NCBI RefSeq assembly: GCF_005239225.2 | Contig: NC_133296.1 | Span: 10,912,001-10,976,000, forward strand | Direction: 5' to 3' | Length of the DNA stretch: 64,000 nucleotides | Source of the DNA: Populus alba | Taxonomy: Eukaryota > Streptophyta > Magnoliopsida > Malpighiales > Salicaceae | Shown: piece after piece, positions 47,005-58,850 of the stretch | Layout of the letters: each line of letters begins with the position of its first letter | Position numbering within the stretch: the stretch's first letter is position 1 | Notes under the pieces: model-generated | Database searches by the model: none | The model's input: the letters and a program-made list of their open reading frames with translations, nothing else | What the model was told of the DNA's origin: nothing | Program-made: the position numbers and the translations under genes

Positions 47005-47174
47005 TTTATTTTTAGATTAACGTGAATGTTCGGATTAACTTGCACATATCTTAACTAATTTCATGGGTTCTAAAGTTAATGATCATATAAATCTCTAGTA
47101 ATTTTTAGAGAACTCAAACTCATAACTATTAAAAAACAAACTTAATGCCTGACCAGTTGAATTATCTCCCAGGA
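47005..47174 (-). mobile_element. tRNA-derived SINE, copy 2, inside the HisRS last exon
   Basis: It is collinear with the SINE at 10590: start 'tcctgggagataattcaact', A-box-like and B-box-like segments, 'tgaaattagttaagatatgtg' and an A-rich end. An imperfect 14-bp target duplication flanks it (46991-47004 ttggtacggaggtt and 47175-47188 ttggtctcgaggtt, 11 of 14 identical). HisRS coding sequence continues on both sides. Confidence 0.8.
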
Positions 47175-48034
47175 TTGGTCTCGAGGTTCTTTATTTTTAC
47201 CATCCCTATCTCCAGCTCCCTATCCCCAACGAGCACCATCCACGGGATTTTTGAATCTTTTGCACGGCCAATGAGCTTATCAAATCTTGTACTCACGAGA
47301 AATTCAGCTTGGCGCACCATAGTTTACTAGCAAGCTCAGTAGCTAGAGGAACTCTTCAGTTTCCCATGATTTCCAGCAGAACCTGGGTTTCAGCAGGTCG
47401 GGTTGTCTGCCAAAAAAAAAAAAAGAAGAGATAGTTAGTACATTAGTGCCTCCAATATTAATTTTTGTTATTTTTTCGACACAAGAATGATGGTAATTTA
47501 TTCAACATGGTGAGCAAATAAAAGTTTACCCCACAAAACATGGATCATATCAAGCATCTTGAGAATGGTAGAAGCCATTTATTTTAGAACTTATAACATG
47601 CCATATAATGGGAGGGTGTGCCACATGTCTAACAAATTATAGAAAGAACAAATGCAGTGTTTCCATTATGAGTAAAGATTTCTTTTATGTCTAAGAAACA
47701 TTAACTTTAAAAATCATTAAGATAATAATTGGCGGTTTCTTTCTTTGGATGGGAAGAGAATGATACAAGTAAATAAGACATCTTTGCACGAAAGTGTCTC
47801 TTTGAAATTAAAGGGTCTGCACATGTATTCCGGACATAGAGTCTTAGGTTCAAAATCACATTGCTGAAGGTGTAGACAAAAAATTGGTGTAAAAATAAAA
47901 ATAAACTCCTATCATCTATGATTGCTTGTTGATAATCCTTAGTGATTACAGATACATGACGAAAAAGAAAGAACAATGGATATAATGTAAAGTATTAGAC
48001 TTGGGGGCATTAGGCAAATGAGAAAAGCATTGAC

Positions 48035-48235
48035 TGCTGTCGCACCCGGATATTGCAACAGCTTTAAAAATAATATTTTCATGAAAAGAATGGATTTTTG
48101 ACATTTTATTTTTTGATGGGGAATGGTCTTGTTTAAGGAGTTGCCATCTAGTATTATGATTACTAGAAACTCTAACTAGTCAATAGAGATTTTATAGTAC
48201 AAGACTGGTTACGCAAAAGAAAAAATAATTTATGA
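48035..48235 (+). repeat. TGTCGCAC...CACCTAGTATTATG repeat, copy 1
   Basis: It contains 'tgtcgcacccggatattgc', a 'gttgccatctagtattatgattactag' block and 'acaagactggttacgcaaaag'. The same blocks occur at 63236-63440 and inverted at 56560-56905. It lies in the HisRS pseudogene intron. Confidence 0.6.
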
Positions 48236-49036
48236 AGCTTGGTGAAATAAAATCATTTCTATAATGTAAACAATCTCACAATTGGAGAATTTTTAACAAA
48301 ATCTTCTAGCCAAGTCTGCTACCTAGCTAGCTAAATAGATTTGTTAGATGTAGAGAGAGATTTAATCCTTCTCAAACAATATTTTGCTTCTTTCTCCAAT
48401 TAAAAAAAAAGGATTGCTTAATTGGTTCAGATTTAATGAACTCCGATAGAAGAAGTTCAGTGATCACACGAATGATTTTTCAAAACTGAATTCTGACGGA
48501 AGTTCAACACTAAATGATAACAAAGAAATATTATGACCTTTCCGCCCCCAGAGATGTACAGAAATCACATGAAATGCTATCCTCACCTCATTCCGGTCCT
48601 TCTGCAGCTGCTCCATTATAGCAAATACTCGCTCAATCCCAAGACTGACCCCAACAGCTGGAACTGGTTTGGTTCCAAACATTCCTATAAGGTTGTCATA
48701 ACGCCCACCAGCAGCAATTTAACCAACCTGTTGACATCAATAACTTAATAATCACTTGGCAAGGATAATTTACATGATAGACAATTTGCATTATTGACTG
48801 GAAGGAAAACAATCTAAAGGTTTTAAAAAATAAAAGTGGAAAAGATGAGAGAGCCTGCCTCTGACTAATGAGCTACTTGTAGCATTCACCATCAAGAGAA
48901 GCTGCAATACACTACTCTGAATAGGCATGGGTTGAATCCAAGCAAATTTTTCTTAACGGAAAAATTAACATATCGAAATCTCAAAGCATTCTACAGGCAG
49001 GAAGTTCCTGTGGCTACATGAAATTACAGTACCTTT

Positions 49037-49288
49037 TGCTAAGCTATGTCAAATGATTAACCTGAATTATAATTATGTAGAAAGAAAGAAGAAACAGAGA
49101 GATAAGAGCACTAGAGAATACTTGATAATATTTCTTATTTTGCATGAACTGAATACCACGAGATAATTGTGTTTATATATTTGTTAATAACAGACTATCA
49201 AACTTGTGCTAATTAATTAATTATCCACTATATGAAGATTGTGACAAGTGTCACAATCTGAAGTAATGTACTCTAATATACTCTAACA
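49037..49288 (-). repeat. Copia 1 3' LTR
   Basis: It starts TGCTAAGC and ends CTCTAACA in plus-strand reading, so the ends are TG...CA. Confidence 0.9.
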
Positions 49289-49639
49289 TCCCCCCACAAG
49301 ATCAAGCGGTGAGGAACCAAGCATGAGATTGTAACAATGAGTGTGGAACAGAGGAGCACTCAGCTCCTTTGTAAGGATATCAACAAACTGCTCTTGGGAG
49401 GACACAAACTGCAATGAGAGTTGTTGACGTGATACTCTTTCACGGACAAAATAAACATCTACTTTGATATGCTTAGTCTTTTGATGCTAAACATGATTGA
49501 AAGACAAAGCAATGGTGGACAAATGGTCACAAAATAGAATAGGCACGCTAGGCAACGAAATGTGCAGAAAGGTTAATAATTGTTTTATCCAATCTAACTT
49601 AGTTGAGGTGAAGGATAAGGCACGATACTTAGTTTTGGT

Positions 49640-50842
49640 GGAAGATCAAGAAACAATTTGTTGCTTCTTAAAGGACCACGAAATGGGATTGTTACCCAAG
49701 AAAACCACCAAACTAGTAGTAGATCTCCTGTCATTTGGGTCCCCTGCCCAATCAGCATAACTAAATGCCTTTAATTGTAAATCGCCTCGAATGTATGAGA
49801 GACCAAACTTCAGAGTGCCTTTTAGGTATCGTAAGATTCTTTTAACAACAATAAAGTGAGACATCATAGGGTGTTGCATAAACTGGCAGACCTGATGTAT
49901 AGAGAAAGCAATATTCGGCCTAGTGAAAGTGAGGTATTGCAGAGCTCCTACAAGACTTCTGTACAGCTGAGGATTTGGATAAGGTTCCCCATCATCTTTG
50001 AGGAGTCAATGATAAGGTAGACAAGGAGTATCACACGGTTTAGCCTCACTCATTTCAGATTTAGCTAACAAGTCCTCAACGTATTTGGTTTGGGAAAGAA
50101 ATAAACCAGCAAGCATGCGAGTAATTTGGATGCCCAAGAAATAATGGAGGGAGCCTAAATTTGTGAGATCAAATTTAGAAGTAAGGGTACTAACGACATG
50201 ATAAATCACACCAGATGCACTCCTAGTGATAATGATATCATCCACGTAGAGAAGCAGCACCAAAATCTCATGACCAACATGTTTGACAAATAATGAAGAA
50301 TCAAAATAAGTGGTTTCAAAACCCAAAGAAGGAAGGAACTGAGTAAACTTGTCATTCCAAGCTCGAGGAGCCTGTTTGTGGCTATACAGGGATTTATGCA
50401 GTTTACAGACTAGATGAAGATGATTGAGATCTTCAAAACCAGGAGGTTTAGACATGTAGACTTCCTCTTGGAGAATACCATGCAAAAATGAATTTTTAAC
50501 ATCTAACTGTCGTATAGACCAGTTGAAATGTGTAGCAAGAGCCAGAACTAACTGGATTGTGGTAGGTTTCACCACAGGACTAAATGTCTCCCCATAGTCC
50601 AATCTAGGTTCTTGACTGAAACCCTCAGCAACTAACCTTGCTTTGTGCCTGGCAATAAAACCATCATAATGTCTCTTCACCTTAAAAATCCACTTATAGC
50701 CAATGAGGTTCCTGTTTGTTAGCAACAAAACTAAACTCCAAGTGCATTGAGTATGTAAGGCATGCACTTCTTTTTTCATGGTCTGTAGCCACACAGGAAT
50801 TTTAAGGGCAACCTTGTAATTGGTTGGTTCAACCAAATGCAT
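49640..50842 (-). pseudogene. Copia 1 reverse transcriptase and RNase H
   Basis: The RT reads from WLQTMKKEVHAL through NLIGYKWIFKVK, LDVKNSFLHGIL and the catalytic [10 protein letters not shown] to KFDLTNLGSLHYFLG. It is broken near 50005. The RNase H part (49646-49879) has LKGTLKFGL and YADWAGDPNDRRS. Confidence 0.88.
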
Positions 50843-50998
50843 ATCAGGGGCCGTAGGAACCTGTATAGTGGCTAAGAGAGCCTTTCTTTTTGTAATCCCA
50901 CTCTTGCTTTGAGTCTACATCGAATGAAGGTTAAGTGGAGGAATGGACAACACCACTTGTAGATTATCAGAAATAAAGCCATAAGAATCGAAATCAGA

Positions 50999-52196
50999 TT
51001 ACATACTAATATCAGGTGCTACAGAGAGTTGAGGAGAGGTTGAAAGTGGAGCAATAATGGATTGAGGACTAACAAAGTTTGTAGATGGGGTAGGTGTATG
51101 AGTGGTAGAGGGGTGAGAAGGAGACATTGAGCTGGTTGAGACAATGGAGTTTGCTGTATGGATAATAGTCACAGGACAAGAAGACAGCAGACTGGATTGG
51201 ATTGTGTTTGAAGGGGTATACACTAAATCTGAGTATGGAAACTGGTGCTCATCAAATATAACATGCCTAGATATAAACATTCTCATTGTTGGTACATGAT
51301 AGCACAAATAGCCTTTATATTTTGTGGCATATCCAAGAAACACATATTTTATAGTTTTGGCCTGCAATTTGGTGCTGTTATAAGGCTTGAGAAGAGGAAA
51401 ACAAGCACATCTAGAAATTCGAAGATGTGTAATAGTTGGGGAGGATCCAAATAACATCTTAACTGGGGAGCTATTATGAAGAACAACAATAGGCATACGA
51501 TTGATTAGATAAGTGGCTATTTGATAGGCATAAGACCAGAATTTGGATGACAATTTAGCGGTTTGTAATAAGGTGATAGTGGTTTCAATGATTTGTCTAT
51601 GTTTACTCTCTGCGACCCCATTTTGTTCAGAAGTATATGGACAAGAGAGGTGATGTGAAATGCCTTTATTAAGAAGAAAAAGTTTCAATTAATTACTGGT
51701 ATACCCACCCCCCATCAATTTGAAGAGTTTTAATGGTAGAGACAAATTGAGTGGAAACAAAGGAATAAAAAACAACAAAGGTAGAAAACAAATCAAATTT
51801 ATTTACTAAAGGGAAAATCCAGTAATATTTGGTACATTCATCAATAAAGATAATGTAGTATCTATAACCATCAATCGAAATAGATGGTGCAAGACCCCAT
51901 AAATCAGTATGAGTAGTATCAAATGGAGTTACAGACTTATTGAAATGCTATAGAAAAGGTAGTTTACTAAACTTCCCTTCAAGACATGGATGACACATGA
52001 GAGGTGTAGGTGTTTTGGAGACATGCACATGAGCTTTATTTAATATCAAGGAAACAATATTATTTATAGGATGACCTAACCTATGATGCCACAAGGTGGA
52101 CTGAACGAGTTGACCAAGATAAGGTGTAGCTTGATATGGCTGTTGGGAGGCTGTAAGCGAGAAAGAGTGGATATGATACAAACCATTACTGCACAA
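50999..52196 (-). pseudogene. Copia 1 integrase
   Basis: It has the zinc-binding HHRLGHP...CHPCLEGKF at about 51960-52100. The catalytic-core end is at 50999-51688 (SCPYTSEQNGVAESKHRQII) and the C-terminal ARCACFPLL/FLGYA-type block follows. Stops lie in the intervening DDE core (51690-51945). Confidence 0.82.
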
Positions 52197-52262
52197 CCCT
52201 TTGTAAATGATTCTCCTTATGGCTTTTTCCTGAATCCAAAAACAAAGAGCATCAAATATAAG

Positions 52263-54114
52263 TCAACAGTTATTATCAAGATAAAGACGATGTGCTAATA
52301 ATAGATTTTGAGTAATTTGAGGAACACAGAGCACATAATGCAATTTGATTGGAGAAATTGATGAATGAAGAGTATAATGACCAATGTGGGATACTGTCAA
52401 ACTTTCACCACTGGCAGTATGAATGGTTTCAGTGGATGGATATAGGGAGGCCAGTGATAGATTAGCCAAATCAATCGTTATATGATTTGTGGCACCATAA
52501 TCGGTGAACCTCACTTGAGAAGATCCTAAAGAACAAGATGATGGAGAGGTAGAGTGAATCACTATGCACATATATTGCATAGGAGATTGTTGCACTTTCC
52601 TATTCTGTGAGGATGAAGCCTAATATGGAGTATATTGCTGTATAGCTTGCATAGGATATTTCTGTACTTTCCTGTTCTATGAGGATGAAGCTTGATATGG
52701 AGTATATTGCTGCATAGCTTGCATAAGAGATTGTTGTACTTCCCTTTTATGTGAAGAGGGAGCCGGATATGGATGATACTATAGAGACTGTGGCTACAAA
52801 GAAAAAGGATGACTGTGGAGAATATGAAGCAATGTAATTTGGACCCTTATCATTATAGAAGCAATACCAGAAGGTATGATTGCTTTTACTACAAATGTTG
52901 CATCTGGTTCTCTTAGGAGGAGAAGCTTCACAGAAAGGAGCATTGTGTTCCTCAGAGTTGCATAGCTGGCAGATTGGAACCATGAGTGCATAATGATGTC
53001 GAAATGACTGAGCAAGGGATTGATCAAGAATTCTAGAATTTAAGTTGGGAAGTTTAGGTGCCATGAAGGAAAAACCTAGTCTAGAAGCAAAGAATCGAGA
53101 GCCCTGAGGAAATCAACCTTTACCCTTGTTTTTGTTTCCATTATATGGCTGAAACTATCTAGTGGGCACCTGAGACTGCCCATGATGTGGAGAGAAACTC
53201 CCTTGTGTGTATGTATCACTTGTACTAGCAACCATAGCTGATAAAAACAGGGAATTAACTGAAGTGTCAATAATCACTTCCTTTGCAAGCAATTACGAGC
53301 GAAAGTCTTTCAATGAGATCACACTCTCTCTTCCCCTTATAACACATCTAAAAGTATTATACTTAGCAGGGAAACCATTCAAGGCAAGAATCACAATGTC
53401 TTCATTTGTAAAATATACCCTAGCAGCAGACAAGGAGTCCCTAGCCTCTTTAATTCAATGAAGATACTGTGAAACTGAATCTGAACCTTTTTTAATGGTT
53501 TGCAGATTGGATTTCATTTGAAAAATACTAGTCCTAGACACATTGGAAAATTGTTCCTTTAATCTTATCCACAAATCTTTAGAGCTAGTGCTACCAATTG
53601 TACAGGACATAACAATCGGTGATAATATGGTAGTAATCAATTGCATAATCGCTCTATCATGCATTTTCCATACTATATATTCATCAGATTGAGAGGAAGA
53701 AGAGGTGATACTAGATTCAACCGAGATTGAACAATGTTGAGGTGGACAGGGGAGCAAACCATCAACATACCCCATAATTCCATTACTTTCAAGTAAAAGT
53801 TGCATCTGGAAGTTCCAATTGAGGTAATTCGATTCATCAAGTTTGACATTGACTGATGTAAGAATGGATGAAATGAGAGCTGTAACTGGAGATTGAAGCA
53901 GCTGGAGTTGCGAAGCAGTCACCATTAGGATTTCAAGTTTAATCCTTGAATGAGACAACACACCAAACACTTGCTGTGCAAGTTGCAGAAATAAATACAA
54001 CTCAAGATGAAGATCACAACGAAGCACTATATACTCCAAATATGAAGAAAAATATGTGAGTGGAGAGAAAATAACAAAAAAATGCGGAAGCAATAAAGGA
54101 TCAAGAAATTTCAA
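52263..54114 (-). pseudogene. Copia 1 gag and protease
   Basis: Gag at 53455-54114 shows LDESNYLNWNFQMQLLLES and GYVDGLLPCP. A CX2C-type zinc region (CQLCNSEEHNAPFC, CNICSKSNH) is at 52747-53064. The protease at 52263-52595 has DYGATNHIT where DSGAT is usual, so the active-site triad is altered. Several stops and short tandem blocks ('ttctgtgaggatgaagc') interrupt it at 52600-52750. Confidence 0.8.
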
Positions 54115-54142
54115 GCATAAGTAGTTATATGCTCTGATAACA

Positions 54143-54394
54143 TATTAAGCTATGTCAAATGATTAACCTGAACTATAATTCTATAGAAAGAAAGAAGAAA
54201 CAGAGAGATAAAAGCACTAAAGAATACTTGATAATAGTTCTTATTTTGCATAAACTGAATACCATGAGATGGTTATGTTTATATATCTGTTAATAACACA
54301 TTAACAAACTTGTGCTAATTAACTAACTATCCACTATATTAAGATTGTGACAAGTGTCACAATTTGAAGTAATGTACTCTAATATACTCTAACA
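54143..54394 (-). repeat. Copia 1 5' LTR
   Basis: It is 252 bp, the same length as the other LTR. Its lower-coordinate end has changed from TG to TA. Confidence 0.88.
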
Positions 54395-54399
54395 CCTTT

Positions 54400-54692
54400 C
54401 CCCAAAAGTGAAAGGAAGAAAGGAGGACAATTTTGAATTCACCCAACCTTCTTCCTTTCATATTCTTTCCATTTCCTTCATCCGTTCTTATTAACATAAA
54501 CTTCTGCATGGTGTGCTCTAAAAACACAAATATGGAATATAGAGTAAGCTGAAGAAATACTTATGCTCAACTGACAACTCTCAGTTTATCATTAGAGTTC
54601 CATCCCACTATGAATCATTGCTGAGATTTTCAGATTTTACCGAACATTCTAAAAGAAGTGCTATTTTCTAAATAATCTTTATACATGTTTTT

Positions 54693-54729
<37 letters not shown>

Positions 54730-54998
54730 TTTTGAACTCTTTTGACGGCATAACATTGCAAATTTTTCTTGTTATTATTTAGGAGCTTATTCAAACCATA
54801 TAATTATTTGACAAGTTTACAATTTTTTTTTTCATGTCCATCAACAACAAACCCATTGAGTTGTTCCATGTAAACCTCATCATCAAGGTCACCATTTAAG
54901 AAAATTGTTTTTCTATATATTTGATGTATTTCAAGCTTATTAATAACTGTTGTTGTAACCCAATTTTGGCCAATTAGTTTTTAATTTAATTTTACGGC
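54400..54998. other. Intergenic DNA with (TA)n
   Basis: A (TA)n microsatellite lies at about 54695-54724. No gene was recognised. It may be the rest of a HisRS intron. Confidence 0.4.
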
Positions 54999-55136
54999 TG
55001 ACAAATCATATTTTTCATTGAAATAAATCTTTGATTTTTTAATTTTAGCCTATTGGTTTTTAATTTAATTTTACGGGGTTTAAAATGTAAAATTAAAAGA
55101 TTAAAGATTTATTTCGATGAAAAATATGATTTGTCA
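54999..55136. repeat. Long inverted repeat (49-bp arms, 40-nt loop)
   Basis: The arms 54999-55047 and 55088-55136 are complementary at 46 of 49 positions. The outer ends read TGACAAATCATATTTTTCAT and its complement. Transcribed on either strand it would fold into one long stem. Confidence 0.85.
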
Positions 55137-56559
55137 ACTTGCACGGAAACTAGGGACTACAATGTGCTTTTGCTATTCTATCATTATCTTCAAGATAATC
55201 CTTATCTTCAAGATAATGATAATTGTCTACTTTTAAATTCGATTCTAATTCGAACTTAAAAAAAAAAAAATGAGTTTGATTGAGACTTTATTTCTCGCAA
55301 GCGATGAGACTCTTGCATTATAAATACATATCTCAGTGTATACAGAAGAGGCAGAGGAAACCCCACGAGAAGGCCATTACTAGAAACCCTACAAAAAAAA
55401 ATAAAAATAAAAAAGACATTTACCAAAAAAAAAGGGGTTGCGATCGAATCCTAGACTAGCCACAATTGCCCCATCCCCCCGGCTTCTTTCCTCCTCTTCT
55501 TCCCGGTCACCAAAAATAGCCAAAACAAGCCCTTCATGGCTTTTCTTTTCCTTTTTGGCTTGAGACCAAAACTACCTCCATACCAGCCTTGGCCTCCCCT
55601 CTCAGCCGAACAAACATCCCCAACCATCACCATTGTCTTCGCCTTCATTTCCCAATAATAGCACAAAGCAACAGAACAATAAAGAAAGATTAGGGAAGAC
55701 ACAAAAAAGCAGAAACAGAGGGGAAAGCAGTAGCAGTCGGGCAACCCTCCATCACCATCATTATCGTCTTTGCTTTCACTCCGCAGCTGCACCAGCCCCA
55801 ACATCTCTTCCACATCGTGAACATCCAGCAGTCCTTCATTGAAGTAGCTGTACTGATCTCAACAACACTGGAAGCTGCCATCCTCAACCGTAATAGCCCT
55901 TTACCTTGTCATTTTTGTCCTCACCAGCGTAGTGTCTTCAACAGGCCCAACACCACAAGCTTCCCTCTGGCAGTAGCAACATGTAACTCCAGGACGACCA
56001 TACCACAGAGAACAACAAGTGGGATTTTCAACTGTGAGCGGTTGCTTGATCGTCACCATCGTCTTCACCCGCATTCTACAGCTGCACCATACTCATTCTG
56101 TATTGTTACATAAAGAGATTCATAAAAAAATAAGGAAGCACATGACAGACAGAGAGGAGGGAATACTAGTGGAGAACAAGAAGAAACAAAAGAGGAGGAG
56201 AAAATAGCCAGCCAGTCTTCCTCCACCAACACCTCCAGCTGCTGCCTCACCAGGCAAGTCTTTCTTCCCCTGTTTTGCCAAATTAATTACCTTACTACTG
56301 TAGCATGCATGCGTGAGTTGTTCACGCATGCATGCATCAGTGGCCAGTCGGGTCATTGGTTTGGACCAGTGACCCGACCTTTTTTTTTTTTAACATCAGT
56401 GGCCAAGTTTTGAGGCCAAGCTACATAAATAACAAAAAAAAAAAAAATGATACAAAAAGGAAAAAATAGTTTCCGTTTCTTTTAATATAGAATTTTGCGG
56501 ATTTATTCATTGGCGTTAAAGTTAGGAATACTACACTTTTTGGGTTGTGCAATATTTAT
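55137..56559. other. Intergenic DNA, possible retroelement leftovers
   Basis: A doubled 'ttatcttcaagataat' palindrome lies at 55188-55220. The part from 55440 to 56250 is less AT-rich and has overlapping open frames on both strands, none with a recognised domain. A perfect 14-bp stem hairpin (56303-56316 and 56322-56335) follows. I do not call a gene here. Confidence 0.4.
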
Positions 56560-56905
56560 CAACGCTAGATTGGAAATATTTGTAGTTGATTATTCACTAA
56601 TGCCAGAATTAGGAATATCCTAGGTGGACCATGAAAAGCATAATACAACAAACTCTTAGCAATTTTAAGACAAAACCAACAATGCAGCTTGCCTCGGGTA
56701 GGACGCTTAAGGGATGATAATAACTTTCCTTTTGCATAACCAGTCCCGTACCATAGAATCTCTGTGAACCAGTTAGGGTTCCTAGTGACCATAATACTAG
56801 GTGGCGACTCCTTGAACTAGACATTTTCCCCTAAAAGAACAAGATACTAGATATCTATTATTTTAACCATATGGAGATTGTTTTTTAATCAGTCGTCGCG
56901 ATGTC
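56560..56905 (-). repeat. TGTCGCAC...CACCTAGTATTATG repeat, copy 2 (inverted)
   Basis: Read on the minus strand it contains 'ggacatcgcgacgact', 'gagtcgccacctagtattat', 'gactggttatgcaaaag' and 'cctacccgaggcaagctgc'. These match the copies at 48035 and 63236. Confidence 0.65.
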
Positions 56906-56959
56906 CGAGTGTGATAGAAAAAACAAAAGACTCCAAGAGGAGACATTACAAAAAAAAGC

Positions 56960-57025
56960 AGGAGAAAAAAAGAGATTCGTATGACAACTGTAATGACTAT
57001 TAATATTCATATGAAAGTTATTCTC
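56960..57025 (-). pseudogene. Older Copia relic, RT fragment left of the nested element
   Basis: The minus strand reads RITFI-stop-ILIVITVVI, the sequel to the RT segment that ends at 61693 on the other side of Copia 2. It decays after about 20 codons. Confidence 0.6.
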
Positions 57026-57240
57026 AATAATATAATATAAATCTGTTAGTTGCCTTACCATAACACAAGTTAAGGTCTTGTATTTATAGTATAAGATAAC
57101 TGTAAACACAAGAGTAGGAGATAAAATAAGGAGGTTGAAATACACTTGAATTACTCTTAGCTTGATCCTTATTGCCTTCAGTAGTAGTGGATGAGCTGAG
57201 TTTAACCGTTGTATTGGTGAATTTGACTAGTTCTCTAATA
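57026..57240 (-). repeat. Copia 2 3' LTR
   Basis: 215 bp, collinear with 61474-61688. Confidence 0.9.
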
Positions 57241-57940
57241 CACCCCTTCAAGCACAACAGTATGGGAAGAACATTGAGCTTGGAATGAAGAATACCAAAC
57301 TGTGAGGAAGAGAGTGGCTTGTTGAAGATGTCAGCGAGTTGATCTTTGTTGGAGATGAACTTGATGGAGAGAAGTTTCTTGGCTACCATATCACGAACGA
57401 AGTGGATGTAAATTTCCACATGTTTAGTTCGCGCATGAAACACTAGGTTTGCAGAGAGGTAGGTGGAACCGATGTTGTCACACCATAAACCCGGGGGGGG
57501 GGGTGAGACATGTGAATGCTAATTTCAAAGCATAAGGACATGAGCCAAAGATATTTTAGCAATAACATTTGCTAGTGATTTGTATTCGGCTTCAATGCTT
57601 GAGCAGGTAACTGTTTGTTGTTTGCGATAGTTCTAAGAGACTAAGTTTTGGTCAAGGAAAATGCAATAACCCCTAGTGGATCGACGATCATCATGACTCC
57701 TTGCCCAGCCAGCGTTGAAAAATGCTTGAAGATTAATGGATGTAGACTGATGAAATTGAAGCCCATGTTGGATGGTTTGCTTGAGATATTGGAGTAAATG
57801 TTTGACAGACTGCCAATGAAGCTCCATGGGTTTGTGCATAAACTGTGAGAGTTTATTTACACAAAAGGAGATATCTGAGCATGTGATACAAACGTATTGA
57901 AGGGCGCCAACAACACTTTTGTATAGTGTCGGATCCAAGA
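57241..57940 (-). pseudogene. Copia 2 RNase H
   Basis: DPTLYKSVVGALQYVCITCS and AFFNAGWARSHDDRRSTRGY lie at 57633-57938. [20 protein letters not shown] and [16 protein letters not shown] lie at 57240-57443. The frames are interrupted. Confidence 0.82.
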
Positions 57941-58850
57941 GGAGATCACCTTAAAAAATAGAGAGATGGGTAGAGGAAGCCATTGGAGAGCTGATCGGCT
58001 TTGCATTTGCCATTTTTGTGCGCTTGAGGATGTCCAGAATATATCGCTACTATGAGAGTATAATTCCCTAGTCATAGGGCACAACCTCGATACCCAGAAA
58101 ATAATTTAGTGTCCCTAAATCTTTGATCGTGAAGTCATAGTGGAGGTCTCGGTGTAGTGACCGAATAACTACTTTACTAGAGCATGTGATTATGATGTCA
58201 TCCACATAAATTAAACCAACATGAGATAATAAACTGAGCGAGAAATAAATAAGAAAGTGTCCAAGCAGACTAGAAAGAGCAATATAAAGGACTAGACATA
58301 CTGTAGTGGGTTTGACCACATGGCTGTAAAGTTTCACCATAGTCTAGCCTAGGTTGTTGGTGAAATTCTTTAGTAACAAGTCATGCTTTGTATTGATCAA
58401 TGGAGCCATTTTGCCTTTCTCTTCAACCAGAATACCCATTTACAACCAACAACATTTGTTGCTTCTGAAGGGGGAACTAAGGACCACGTATGATTTTGTA
58501 GAAAGGCATCAAATTCAACATTCATGGCGTTCCTTCAATTTAAAGAGAAAGAGATATATAGAGGACTAGACATATTATAGTGGGTTTGACCACATGGCTA
58601 TAAGTTTCACCATAGTCTCTAGCTCAAGTTGTTAGTGAAATCCTTTGGTAACAAGTCATGTTTTGTATTCAATTGGAATACCCATTTACAACCAACAACA
58701 TTTGTTACTTCTGAAAGGGGAAACAAGGACCATGTCTGATTTTGTAGAAAGGCATCAAATTCAACATTCATGGCGTTCCTTCAATTTGGGTTTTTCATGG
58801 CAGTGGAGTAGTAGGTGGGTTCCATGGCGGACTGAGTAGGCTTGGTAAGG
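57941..58850 (-). pseudogene. Copia 2 reverse transcriptase with internal duplication
   Basis: [13 protein letters not shown] and [15 protein letters not shown] are readable at 58068-58340. Upstream, a segment of about 274 bp is present twice in tandem (about 58274-58547 and 58548-58821), which disrupts the N-terminal part of the domain. Confidence 0.78.

Larger units (their letters stand above)
46927..48727 (-). pseudogene. Histidyl-tRNA synthetase pseudogene, 3' part
   Basis: Two exons with intact splice sites are readable. Exon 48587-48727 encodes the class II motif-3-like region [17 protein letters not shown]...[15 protein letters not shown], but a TAA replaces the Ser codon just before IAAGG. 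The last exon, 47406 down to 46927, encodes the anticodon-binding domain: PAETQVLL, then ELASKLWCAKL, and FLVSTRFDKLIGRAKDSKIP to VLVGDREL. It has a stop, a frameshift near FLVS and a 170-bp SINE. Beyond the SINE the C-terminal helix EEELSLSTFVDGVKRLLNL-stop can still be read. Introns are kept, so this is a DNA-level duplicate, not a retrocopy. Exons further upstream were not found; the Copia element at 49037 lies on that side. Confidence 0.85.
49037..54394 (-). mobile_element. Ty1/Copia LTR retrotransposon 1 (5358 bp, decayed)
   Basis: Two 252-bp LTRs (49037-49288 and 54143-54394) flank a gag-protease-integrase-RT-RNase H region in Copia order, and CCTTT is duplicated at both borders (49032-49036 and 54395-54399). 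The primer-binding site complement (54131-54142, reading TGTTATCAGAGC on the minus strand) and a polypurine tract (49289-49300) are in place. The LTRs differ at about 21 of 252 positions by eye, so the insertion is old. All coding frames carry stops. Confidence 0.93.

Noticed and set aside
55451..56113. Overlapping frames on both strands that could be a small gene
   Set aside because: None has a recognisable domain, the frames compete on both strands, and the surroundings are repeat-like.
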